Positions 1 to 6,692 of a stretch of DNA of 26,046 nucleotides are shown piece by piece. The notes beneath the pieces were generated by a model. The model saw only the letters and a program-made list of their open reading frames with translations. It was not told where the DNA came from and ran no database searches. The stretch spans positions 1 through 26,046 of the forward strand of contig CAZTBB010000021.1 in NCBI GenBank assembly GCA_964611755.1, given 5' to 3'. A program made the translations under genes and the position numbers. Position 1 is the first letter of the stretch. Each line of letters starts with the position of its first letter. Source of the stretch: CAZTBB01 sp964611755. Lineage in GTDB: Bacteria > Pseudomonadota > Alphaproteobacteria > Micavibrionales > Micavibrionaceae.

Positions 1-651
1 CTCCAAGACGCGATGGCAGAAGGCGGCTCAATGGGCCCCGAAATGCAAGAGCTGTTGAAAAACCTCATGGATCAATTGGCAAGTGGTCGGGGATTAAGCC
101 CCGAGGCGCTTCAAGAGTTGCTCCGTCAGCTCCAAGAAATGGCCAACCAGAGCGGGCTTGCGAATGACCCTGTGATGCAAGAGCTGTTACGCCAGCTGCA
201 AGATGCACTGGCCAATGGAAGCGGCCTGAGCCCGCAACAACTGGCCGAACTGATGCGCCAGCTCCAAGACGCGATGGCCAATGGCGGGCTTCTCAACCCA
301 GAGATGGCCGAGCTCCTCAAGCAGCTGCAAGATGCAATGGCTGGCAGGGGTGCGCTCCATCCGGCCATGCAGGATTTACTTGAAAGCCTTATGGATCAAC
401 TGGCCAATGGCGCCGGAGCGCTCAGCCCGCAAGAAATGGCCGAGTTGTTGCGCCAACTCCAAGAGGCGTTGCGCAATGCCGGAGCGCTTAGCCCCGAAAT
501 GCAAGAGCTGCTCAACCGTTTGCTGGGTGATCTTGCCGATGGCCGCACATTAACGCCGGAACAATTGGCTGAATTGATGCGTCAACTTCAGGGAGCCTTA
601 GAGGATAGCGGCGTACTCAGCCCCGAAGAGCTTGATGATCTTTTGGCACAA
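1..651 (+). repeat. Tandem 21-23-residue repeats inside dotG
   Basis: About ten in-frame units can be read, most beginning LQDA or LMDQ, passing a small Gly/Asn turn, then L-S-P-E and an ELLRQ-type helix (for example LQDALANGSGLSPQQLAELM). Unit lengths by eye are 21, 22, 22, 22, 21, 21, 23, 21, 22 and 22 residues. The array starts before the window. The pattern suggests short amphipathic helix-turn-helix units rather than the beta-helix expected from pentapeptide repeats. Confidence 0.85.
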
Positions 652-1779
652 ATTCGTGCCCTGCAAGAAGCGATGCGGAATGCACTTGGCGCAAGAGATG
701 CGCTGGCCAATGATCCAAATAGCCTGGCCGCCCTAGAAGCCGAGCTTGCCCGCCAAAGACAAGAGCTGGAAGATGCGCTGGCTGCGCAGAGGGATGCACT
801 GGCACGCGAAAGAGACAGGCAGGCAGGGCTTGGCGGAGATCCGCTGGCCAATGGATTGCCGGGGCAAAACGCGGGCAATAATGCCCAGAACGGCCAAAAT
901 GGACAAAATTTTGCGGACCTCAACAATCAGCAAGGCATTGACCCTGCATTATTGGCCGAGCAACAGGCACAAATTGATGCAGAGCGCGCCGCGGCTATAG
1001 AACGATTGGCCAAAGCCTTTTCCGATCAGATGAAAGGGATTTTGGAAACAAATATCCAGCAAGATGATGCGCGTGCCAATGTGAACTATGTTGGAATGAC
1101 AAGCCCAAGCGCATGGACGGATTTACAACAAAGAGAAGCCCAACGCGCGCTCGAGCTTGTCGAAGCACAGGAAGTTGAGCGTCAGACAAGCGCCGCTCAA
1201 GGCCAAGAAGTGATTGTTCCGGCTGCCGAGATTGTCTATGCCCAGCTTCTGACCGAGGCCAATACCGATGCACCCGGCCCGATATTGGCAGAAATTATGT
1301 CCGGCCCCTTGATGGGGGCGCGTCTTCTTGGATCTTTCCAAGAGCAAAATGAATTGCTGACTTTGAATTTCAATACCATTGTTATTGATGGCGTATCACA
1401 ATCAACTGATGCGGTTGCTCTTGACCCTGATACAACACTGCCGGGCTTGGCCACAGAGGTAAACCACCGTTATCTGCAGCGTATTGTTCTTCCCGCTGCC
1501 GCTGCCTTTATTGAGGGCATGGCCAATGCCGTTGCCGAATCAGGCCGCACGACGATTACCGTTAGCGGTGAAACCGTTACAGAATCAGAAAGCGATGCAA
1601 GCAATGACCAAGAGGTCTCGGCCGGTGTGGCGGAAGCAGGGGCGGAAATTCGTGAAATCCTGGATGAAGAGGCCTCCAACATTCGGGTTATGATCAGAAT
1701 TTCTTCCGGTACGCCGCTTGGTATTTTATTCATGCAGCCGGTGCTTGAAGATGTCTCATTGAATGAGAATGAAGAATAG
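1..1779 (+). CDS. dotG: DotG/IcmE, VirB10-like core protein of a type IVB secretion system (5' partial)
   Basis: DotG forms the inner-to-outer-membrane channel of the Dot/Icm core complex. The reading frame is open from base 1 and the first codons are already part of a repeat unit, so the start lies upstream of the window. Visible parts, numbered from base 1: about ten 21-23-residue repeats (residues 1-217), a charged coiled-coil-like stretch (about 225-275), an Asn/Gln/Gly-rich linker (about 280-310), and a C-terminal VirB10-like domain from about residue 400 to the end. That domain carries features I recognise from DotG: IVYAQLLTEANTDAPGP, a FNTIVIDG strand, and LDPDTTLPG followed by EVNHRY and LPAAAAFIEG. 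The ending near LFMQPV also fits. The next genes follow the icmE-G-C-D-J-B order of Legionella. The helical repeats differ from the short pentapeptide-type repeats of Legionella DotG. R64-type TraO is the same family, so sequence alone does not separate effector export from conjugation. Confidence 0.93.
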   Translation, partial: LQDAMAEGGSMGPEMQELLKNLMDQLASGRGLSPEALQELLRQLQEMANQSGLANDPVMQELLRQLQDALANGSGLSPQQLAELMRQLQDAMANGGLLNPEMAELLKQLQDAMAGRGALHPAMQDLLESLMDQLANGAGALSPQEMAELLRQLQEALRNAGALSPEMQELLNRLLGDLADGRTLTPEQLAELMRQLQGALEDSGVLSPEELDDLLAQIRALQEAMRNALGARDALANDPNSLAALEAELARQRQELEDALAAQRDALARERDRQAGLGGDPLANGLPGQNAGNNAQNGQNGQNFADLNNQQGIDPALLAEQQAQIDAERAAAIERLAKAFSDQMKGILETNIQQDDARANVNYVGMTSPSAWTDLQQREAQRALELVEAQEVERQTSAAQGQEVIVPAAEIVYAQLLTEANTDAPGPILAEIMSGPLMGARLLGSFQEQNELLTLNFNTIVIDGVSQSTDAVALDPDTTLPGLATEVNHRYLQRIVLPAAAAFIEGMANAVAESGRTTITVSGETVTESESDASNDQEVSAGVAEAGAEIREILDEEASNIRVMIRISSGTPLGILFMQPVLEDVSLNENEE

Positions 1780-1824
1780 AGTAAAACAACTTCATAAATT
1801 TTTTTAGGCATAAAGCAGATCACA

Positions 1825-3336
1825 ATGAGCGATAATAAAGATAACGAAGACGATTTCGACTTTGACTTTGATGATGAGGATGATTTCGATCCTGATCTGG
1901 ACGATGAGCTGGGCGAATTGGACGATCTGGATGGCGATTTCGATGATGCCGATGATGAATTCGGAACGGATTTTGATGATGAAGAGGACTTCGATGCCTC
2001 CGAACCACTAGAAAGCACAAAAGATAAAATCACGGCGCAAAAACCCAAACCAGCCAAATCATCAACAGGATCCATGTTGAACAAAGCCATTATTGGTGTG
2101 GCCGTCTTATTTGCAGGCGCGATTGGTTGGACGCTCTTATCAGGCGGTGATTCCAATCAAAGCGCACAAATTATCGACCCGTCCACACCGCCGCCGGCAC
2201 TCGATTTTGGTGACAATAATACCGCCGATCCGGACATGTTGCCCGATAATCGCCTCGATGAAGGGGTAAGCTTGCCGATGCCTGTCCCGATTGCGCCGGC
2301 CGAAGAAGAAATTTTTGAAGAGCCCAAAACACTCGCATCGCTGGATGAAGACCTCGCCATTGATCCGCCCGCGAGCCAAAACAACGACCCAGTGGGTTTA
2401 CCGCCCATGCCTGCGGCAGAAAGCAATGTTGTTGTTCCCGAAGAAATTGAAGAAAATATCGATATTGCGAGCCTTGAAGCGCTCAAGCCCAAGACACCCG
2501 AAACATCCATTATGGAGGAAGAGACCCCTCCACCGCCCATGCCTGTAGAAGAGCCGCGAATGCCTGCGCCCATACCTGCGCCCATGCCCGCAGCGGAACA
2601 TAACACGCAACAAGCCGGCATCGCTTTTGAAGTGCCACAAAATCAAGACACTGAGATTGCAAATAATATCGCTTCGAATAATCAAGCCATTGAGAAGATC
2701 GGCGAAGATTTTTCATCCAAAATTGAAACCCTCAATAAAAAGATATTAGAGACACAAACCGAGATGGCCGTTACATCCGGCAAGCTGGAACGTCAGGCGG
2801 ACCGCCAGGATAAACGCCTCGACACCATAGAGAAATCTATGGGTGATATACAAAAATCCCTCACGCGTCTGGAAAGTAACCTAAGCAATGAGCTTAAAAC
2901 ACTTGTAAAAGAGGCCGTCAGTGCAGCCCCGCAACCCGCCACCGTGCCGCTGCGCACCCCCTCATCCACCAAAACAACGAGCACATCCGCACCAAGCAAT
3001 GCGCCCGTACCTACGCAAGAGGCCGCCAGCAAAACTGCGCCACAGCAAATTATTAAACCATTGATTCCAAAAAGAAAAGCAAGCTATACCACACAATCTA
3101 TTGCGATTAACCCGGCACCCGTCCAAAAGGTGCCAACCCCAACCACAACATCCGGCATTAAATGGGTTTTACGCGCCGCATCCCCTGGTGAGGCGGTTGT
3201 TGCCATGCAAGGGTCAAATGATTTAACCAGCATTAAAGTCGGCAGTACATTGCCCGGAATAGGCACAATTCAGTCGATTAGCCAACAAAATGGCATTTGG
3301 ATCGTGCAAGGGACAACAGGCAGAATTACTCGGTAA
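1825..3336 (+). CDS. dotF: DotF/IcmG-like inner-membrane component of the type IVB secretion system
   Basis: Assigned mainly by position between dotG and icmC, plus a matching architecture. Residues 1-60 are extremely acidic (runs of DDEDDFD type). A single membrane segment lies at about 87-106. A long Pro/Glu-rich periplasmic region follows, then a predicted coiled coil at about 280-365 and a Pro/Ser/Thr linker. A compact C-terminal domain (about 442-503) contains WVLRAASPGEAVV, VGSTLPGIG and WIVQGTTGRI. In Legionella, DotF is a bitopic protein with a periplasmic coiled coil associated with the core complex; it is much shorter there (about 270 residues). The gene starts 45 bases after dotG ends, so co-transcription is likely. 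I see no strong Shine-Dalgarno before the ATG. The family assignment is less secure than for its neighbours; a PilP- or TraP-like protein is the alternative name for the C-terminal domain. Confidence 0.7.
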   Translation: MSDNKDNEDDFDFDFDDEDDFDPDLDDELGELDDLDGDFDDADDEFGTDFDDEEDFDASEPLESTKDKITAQKPKPAKSSTGSMLNKAIIGVAVLFAGAIGWTLLSGGDSNQSAQIIDPSTPPPALDFGDNNTADPDMLPDNRLDEGVSLPMPVPIAPAEEEIFEEPKTLASLDEDLAIDPPASQNNDPVGLPPMPAAESNVVVPEEIEENIDIASLEALKPKTPETSIMEEETPPPPMPVEEPRMPAPIPAPMPAAEHNTQQAGIAFEVPQNQDTEIANNIASNNQAIEKIGEDFSSKIETLNKKILETQTEMAVTSGKLERQADRQDKRLDTIEKSMGDIQKSLTRLESNLSNELKTLVKEAVSAAPQPATVPLRTPSSTKTTSTSAPSNAPVPTQEAASKTAPQQIIKPLIPKRKASYTTQSIAINPAPVQKVPTPTTTSGIKWVLRAASPGEAVVAMQGSNDLTSIKVGSTLPGIGTIQSISQQNGIWIVQGTTGRITR

Positions 3337-3371
3337 TTCCTATTTCATAAACAAAAACAAGCCCTTAGAAG

Positions 3372-3394
3372 AAATTTATAATTTACATAAATTT
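3372..3394. repeat. AT-only inverted repeat between dotF and icmC
   Basis: AAATTTAT (3372-3379) and ATAAATTT (3387-3394) are perfect 8-bp arms around a 7-base loop, 36 bases after the dotF stop. Two more T follow. It could be a weak terminator or a protein-binding dyad; the stem contains no G or C, so a strong terminator is unlikely. Confidence 0.4.
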
Positions 3395-3475
3395 TTATCT
3401 ATTTTCATGTTTTGTTAAACTTCTTCATCGTAAAATAAAGATAGTGAGCACATTTTTGTGCCCCCATTCGTGTGG

Positions 3476-3481
3476 TATAAT
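3476..3481 (+). promoter_or_regulatory. Possible -10 element ahead of icmC
   Basis: A perfect TATAAT lies 35 bases before the icmC start chosen here. This is one of the larger gaps in the cluster (179 bases from the dotF stop to this start). No good TTGACA-like element sits 16-18 bases upstream, so this is only a candidate internal promoter. If it is real, it argues against the GTG start at 3444, which lies upstream of it. Confidence 0.3.
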
Positions 3482-3515
3482 AAAAATAAGAGTTTGGGGT
3501 AGCGGTAGAGATAAC

Positions 3516-5354
3516 ATGAGAGCAAGATTTAATACGACATGGCGTTTTGCCTTATGGGCATTGATCAGTACTGTAATTATCAGTGCTACGCCGCATATGG
3601 CCTTCGCGCAAGAAGCCAATGACATTGCCAGAAACATTGTTGCCAGCACATCCGAGCTCCCGGGCCTGATTACGGCACTGGCCTACCTTTTGGGGCTATT
3701 GCTCGGGATTCGCGGCATATTCAAACTCAAGGAACATTCGGAAAACCCCCAACAAGTCAAATTAATGCATGTTGTGGGCTATTTCCTGATTGGCGGAGCG
3801 TTATTCTCGCTTCCAATCGTTTACCAAGCCATGGAAACGCTCATCAATGGAGGGCAAGACGGCAATCTGGAGCTAAATCACGGCATTCTAAGCCGCCTAT
3901 CCGGATGGATGGGCCAGCTTGGCGTGCTTCAACAAGGATCCGTGAACGCTATGCTCAACAATTTTGTTGATGCGACAAAGAAATTGCCGGGCCTATTAAG
4001 TGCACTGGCTTATCTCACAGGTTTATTCTTTGGTATTGCTGGCTTGTTCAAACTCAAAGAACACATGGAAAACCCGGATCAAAACCCCCTCAAAGAGGGT
4101 ATTGTCCGTCTTGTTGTCGGTGGGGCCATGTTTGCGCTTCCTACGATTTATCAGGCCGCCAATGTGGCTATTGCAGGGGAAGATGGTATGAGCGCAGGTG
4201 GCGGCATTGGCGGCTTCCTATCAACACTCAGTTCATTAACATCCGCATCGAATATGATGTATTCCTCGGAAGCCGATGAAATTGCCTGTTCAGCGACCAG
4301 TTTCGGATCAACTGCCGCAGGCGTTCTGGGTCGCGGCGCGCAGATTGCCGATGATTGGCTCGGTATGGAAGGCGTTGCGGGGCGCCTGAATGGCTGGGCG
4401 GATGCGCTCGGGCCAAATGACGGGCTGAATACGGTGATTTGTCAGATGGTCAGCATGACCAATGCCCTGCCATCATTCCTGTCCACATTGGCCTATATGA
4501 TTGGTCTGGTCTTTGGTTATTGGGGTCTTGTGAAAATTAAAGATCACGTACAAAACCCCCAACAAATCAGTATTTCTGAGCCGATTACACGCCTTCTGGC
4601 GGCGGGTGGCTTCTTTGCGCTGCCATATCTGGTCGAAACAGCGCGCACAACGGTGACGCCGGGCACCCTGACGACATTATCGGCCACATCAACCAATACA
4701 GGCTTTAACGAGGGCAGCACAGGCAGTGCCGATGGCGGTGGCATTATGGGTATGGTGACAGGATTTGTCGATAACTTACTCGGCACCAATTTCTCGGGCG
4801 ATGAGGGCTGTCAGGCCGGCAGTATTGATGCCGCACTGAATTGTCTGACAAGCGGTATTTTTGGCCCATTGCAAGTTGCCTTGAATGCCTTTGCGTTCAT
4901 TGCCGGTATGATTCTGATTATGGTCGCCATCAGCCGCGTGGTAAAAAGCGCGCAAGAAGGTGCAAAAGGCCCGCTTGGCTTCGGGACCATCATGACCTTT
5001 ATCACAGGCGGTGCGCTGATTTCATTTAACGCCTTTATCCGCGCTTTCTCAGGCACGCTCTTTGGCGAAACAAAAACCAGAACACATGCAGAATTGCTCT
5101 ATACCGATGGCATTGAAGACACAACAGCCATCTATGCGGTGATCAATTCTGTTCTTAAAATTATGATCCTTGTCGGATTAATCTCTCTTCTTCGTGGAAT
5201 CTTTATTATCAGGGATTACGCGGAAGGAAATCAGCAAGCATCGCTGATGGCTGGCTCAACGCATTTAATAGGAGGCGCGTTGGCCATGAATTTGGGGCCA
5301 TTACTCAATGCGCTTCAAGGAAGTCTCGGTGTGGCTGGAATTATATTCAGTTAA
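3516..5354 (+). CDS. icmC: Enlarged IcmC/DotE-like membrane protein with fused IcmD-like modules
   Basis: A 612-residue polytopic membrane protein at the icmC position. I start it at the ATG at 3516 because a clean signal-peptide-like segment begins there (residues 1-31, ending SATPHMAFA|Q). A GTG at 3444 would add 24 residues without signal character. Five modules follow, each a helix pair around a short charged loop: about 35-110, 147-219, 304-380, 443-518 and 540-612. Modules 1-3 closely resemble the product of the next gene: LPGL, ALAYLLGLLLGI, KLKEH-ENP in the loop, then GGALFSLP. Modules 4 and 5 are more divergent and correspond best to Legionella IcmC/DotE, which is only about 190 residues. 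Cysteines lie close to modules 3 and 4 (near 287, 309, 433 and 443) and might pair in the periplasm. Function within the apparatus is poorly known even in Legionella; DotE is an inner-membrane component. Confidence 0.85.
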   Translation: MRARFNTTWRFALWALISTVIISATPHMAFAQEANDIARNIVASTSELPGLITALAYLLGLLLGIRGIFKLKEHSENPQQVKLMHVVGYFLIGGALFSLPIVYQAMETLINGGQDGNLELNHGILSRLSGWMGQLGVLQQGSVNAMLNNFVDATKKLPGLLSALAYLTGLFFGIAGLFKLKEHMENPDQNPLKEGIVRLVVGGAMFALPTIYQAANVAIAGEDGMSAGGGIGGFLSTLSSLTSASNMMYSSEADEIACSATSFGSTAAGVLGRGAQIADDWLGMEGVAGRLNGWADALGPNDGLNTVICQMVSMTNALPSFLSTLAYMIGLVFGYWGLVKIKDHVQNPQQISISEPITRLLAAGGFFALPYLVETARTTVTPGTLTTLSATSTNTGFNEGSTGSADGGGIMGMVTGFVDNLLGTNFSGDEGCQAGSIDAALNCLTSGIFGPLQVALNAFAFIAGMILIMVAISRVVKSAQEGAKGPLGFGTIMTFITGGALISFNAFIRAFSGTLFGETKTRTHAELLYTDGIEDTTAIYAVINSVLKIMILVGLISLLRGIFIIRDYAEGNQQASLMAGSTHLIGGALAMNLGPLLNALQGSLGVAGIIFS

Positions 5355-5400
5355 GAGGTACACTATTAGCTGGGTAGTTGAGCAAATCGAAAACAGATAT

Positions 5401-5406
5401 AGGAGG
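5401..5406 (+). promoter_or_regulatory. Perfect Shine-Dalgarno of icmD
   Basis: AGGAGG sits 8 bases before the icmD ATG. It is the only full consensus site I found among the secretion genes here; dotF, icmC, icmJ and dotO have weak or unrecognisable sites. This points to icmD being translated at a higher rate than its neighbours. Confidence 0.8.
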
Positions 5407-5414
5407 TAGCAATC

Positions 5415-5816
5415 ATGTTTTCTAAATTATATTACAAATTAGGGGTGAGCATGACGATGGGCATGTTCGCATTTTCAGGAACAGCGATGGCACAAGAAGG
5501 TGGCGGCGAAACTGCGGGCAACAACTTCAGCTCGATCGCACGTAACATCAACGATTCTATCGCAGACTTTCCGGGTCTTTTAACATCAATCTCATACCTT
5601 CTCGGTATTTTGCTTGGTGTTCTTGGTGTGATGAAAATCAAGGACCATGTTGAAAACCCATCACAAACACCAATGAAAGAAGGTGCTATGCGCTTGGCCG
5701 CTGGTGGTGCTTTATTCGCACTTCCGATCATCTTCGAGGCTATGTCTACAACAATTGGTGATGGTGAAACTGTTGAAGCTGCGAAACTTAAAGCGGCTAC
5801 ATTTAACGTGGAATAA
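5415..5816 (+). CDS. icmD: IcmD/DotP-like small membrane protein of the type IVB secretion system
   Basis: A 133-residue protein, the usual size of IcmD/DotP (about 132 in Legionella). Residues 1-26 look like a signal peptide ending GTAMA|Q. One two-helix module follows at about 38-110, with LPGL-type FPGLL, ISYLLGILLGVLGV, loop KIKDHVENPSQTP and GGALFALPIIFE. The same module occurs three times in the preceding icmC product. The gene follows icmC by 60 bases and its TAA directly abuts the icmJ ATG. Codons look more biased (many GGT, CGT, CTT, GTT) than in flanking genes, which, with the perfect Shine-Dalgarno, suggests high copy number. Its role in the Dot/Icm inner-membrane complex is not well defined in the literature I know. 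Confidence 0.88.
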   Translation: MFSKLYYKLGVSMTMGMFAFSGTAMAQEGGGETAGNNFSSIARNINDSIADFPGLLTSISYLLGILLGVLGVMKIKDHVENPSQTPMKEGAMRLAAGGALFALPIIFEAMSTTIGDGETVEAAKLKAATFNVE

Positions 5817-6605
5817 ATGAACCTAAAACCATTAACCCTTGGTATTGCCAGACCAATTGGCAAGGCCAAGGCCATAAAACATAAAGCGAGCGGGGCCGGT
5901 ACATCTGGCCCCGCTTCGACGTCTGCGGTCAAAGACAAAAACAAGCTGACCGCAAAAGAAAAGAAGCGTAAAGATACGCTGCATAAAATCCCAAAAGAGC
6001 TTAAAGATAAAATTCTGGAACGTGATAATCACACGTGCCAATTCTGCGGCTTTCACTCTCAAAAATACCAAGAAGTTGTCTTCCTCAATTCAAACCAAGA
6101 AGATGAGCGGGAGAAAAACCTCGCCACCGCATGTATTTTTTGTCATCAATGCCACAATCTGGAACAAGTCGGGGAAATGCGTTCTGGCGTACTTATATGG
6201 CTGCCGGAGATAGAGCAATACCGCCTGCATCATATCGCGCGCGCGATTTACGTTGCCCGCATCTCCCAAGGGCCAATGTCGGATTCGGCACGCAAGGTTC
6301 TGGATGTATTGATGGAACGCCGCGAAGAAGTAAAAAATCGCCTCACAACCGATGATCCTTATATTCTTGCCACAATCATGCGTGATTATTTGGGCGAAAA
6401 ACATTATTACTATCGCAATAAAAAGCTTGAAGGGGTGCGCCTCTTCCCCCTTGATCGGCGTATTATTAAAGAAGCTGATCTTGAATTTAACCAATTCCCG
6501 CAGATTTTGGCCTATTGGCGCTCGAAAAACGGGCCTTTTGGCGGGAAAACACCCCCGACCTGGTTCTCGATTTACAGTGAATTGACCGAGAAAAAAGCCG
6601 TATAA
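5817..6605 (+). CDS. icmJ: IcmJ/DotN, zinc-binding component of the Dot/Icm coupling complex
   Basis: In Legionella, DotN (IcmJ) binds the C-terminal tail of the DotL coupling ATPase and is part of the substrate-recruiting coupling complex at the inner membrane. This 262-residue protein shows the HNH-like zinc fold: ILERDNHTCQFCGF with C74 and C77, then LATACIFCHQCHNLE with C106, C109 and C112. KYQEVV and VLIWLPEI, which I recognise from IcmJ, are also present. Legionella IcmJ is about 208 residues. The extra length here is mainly an N-terminal Lys/Ala-rich, probably disordered stretch (about 1-58). The ATG directly follows the icmD TAA with only a weak ribosome site, so translation may be coupled to icmD. 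Presence of this gene implies that a DotL-like coupling ATPase exists elsewhere in the genome. Confidence 0.9.
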   Translation: MNLKPLTLGIARPIGKAKAIKHKASGAGTSGPASTSAVKDKNKLTAKEKKRKDTLHKIPKELKDKILERDNHTCQFCGFHSQKYQEVVFLNSNQEDEREKNLATACIFCHQCHNLEQVGEMRSGVLIWLPEIEQYRLHHIARAIYVARISQGPMSDSARKVLDVLMERREEVKNRLTTDDPYILATIMRDYLGEKHYYYRNKKLEGVRLFPLDRRIIKEADLEFNQFPQILAYWRSKNGPFGGKTPPTWFSIYSELTEKKAV

Positions 6606-6655
6606 AACACGGCTGCATGCCCTTCGCCCCCTAGGCATGTATGCACAAACTCCGT

Positions 6656-6661
6656 TATAAT
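6656..6661 (+). promoter_or_regulatory. Possible -10 element ahead of dotO
   Basis: TATAAT lies 31 bases before the dotO ATG in the 87-base gap after icmJ. No convincing -35 sequence is seen at 16-18 bases upstream. Weak candidate for an internal promoter. Confidence 0.22.
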
Positions 6662-6692
6662 CGAAAATGCGAAAAACTATATTAGTGAATCC

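Noticed and set aside
1..651. Repeated DNA as a possible CRISPR array or mobile repeat
   Set aside because: The repeats stay in one reading frame with lengths that are multiples of three, drift in sequence, and have no spacers. They encode protein repeats.
1470..2156. Ser/Lys-rich 228-codon open frame on the minus strand
   Set aside because: It is antisense to the end of dotG and the Asp-rich start of dotF. Its Ser/Lys bias is what the reverse of GAT/GAA-rich codons produces, and both plus-strand genes are well supported.
3444..3515. GTG start 24 codons upstream for icmC
   Set aside because: The added residues interrupt signal-peptide character, and a TATAAT and a small GCACA/TGTGC hairpin lie within this stretch. 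The ATG at 3516 begins a clean signal peptide.
6614..6644. Hairpin between icmJ and dotO (TGCATGCC ... GGCATG)
   Set aside because: About six paired bases around a long loop and no T run after it, so it does not look like a terminator; the genes are probably co-transcribed.
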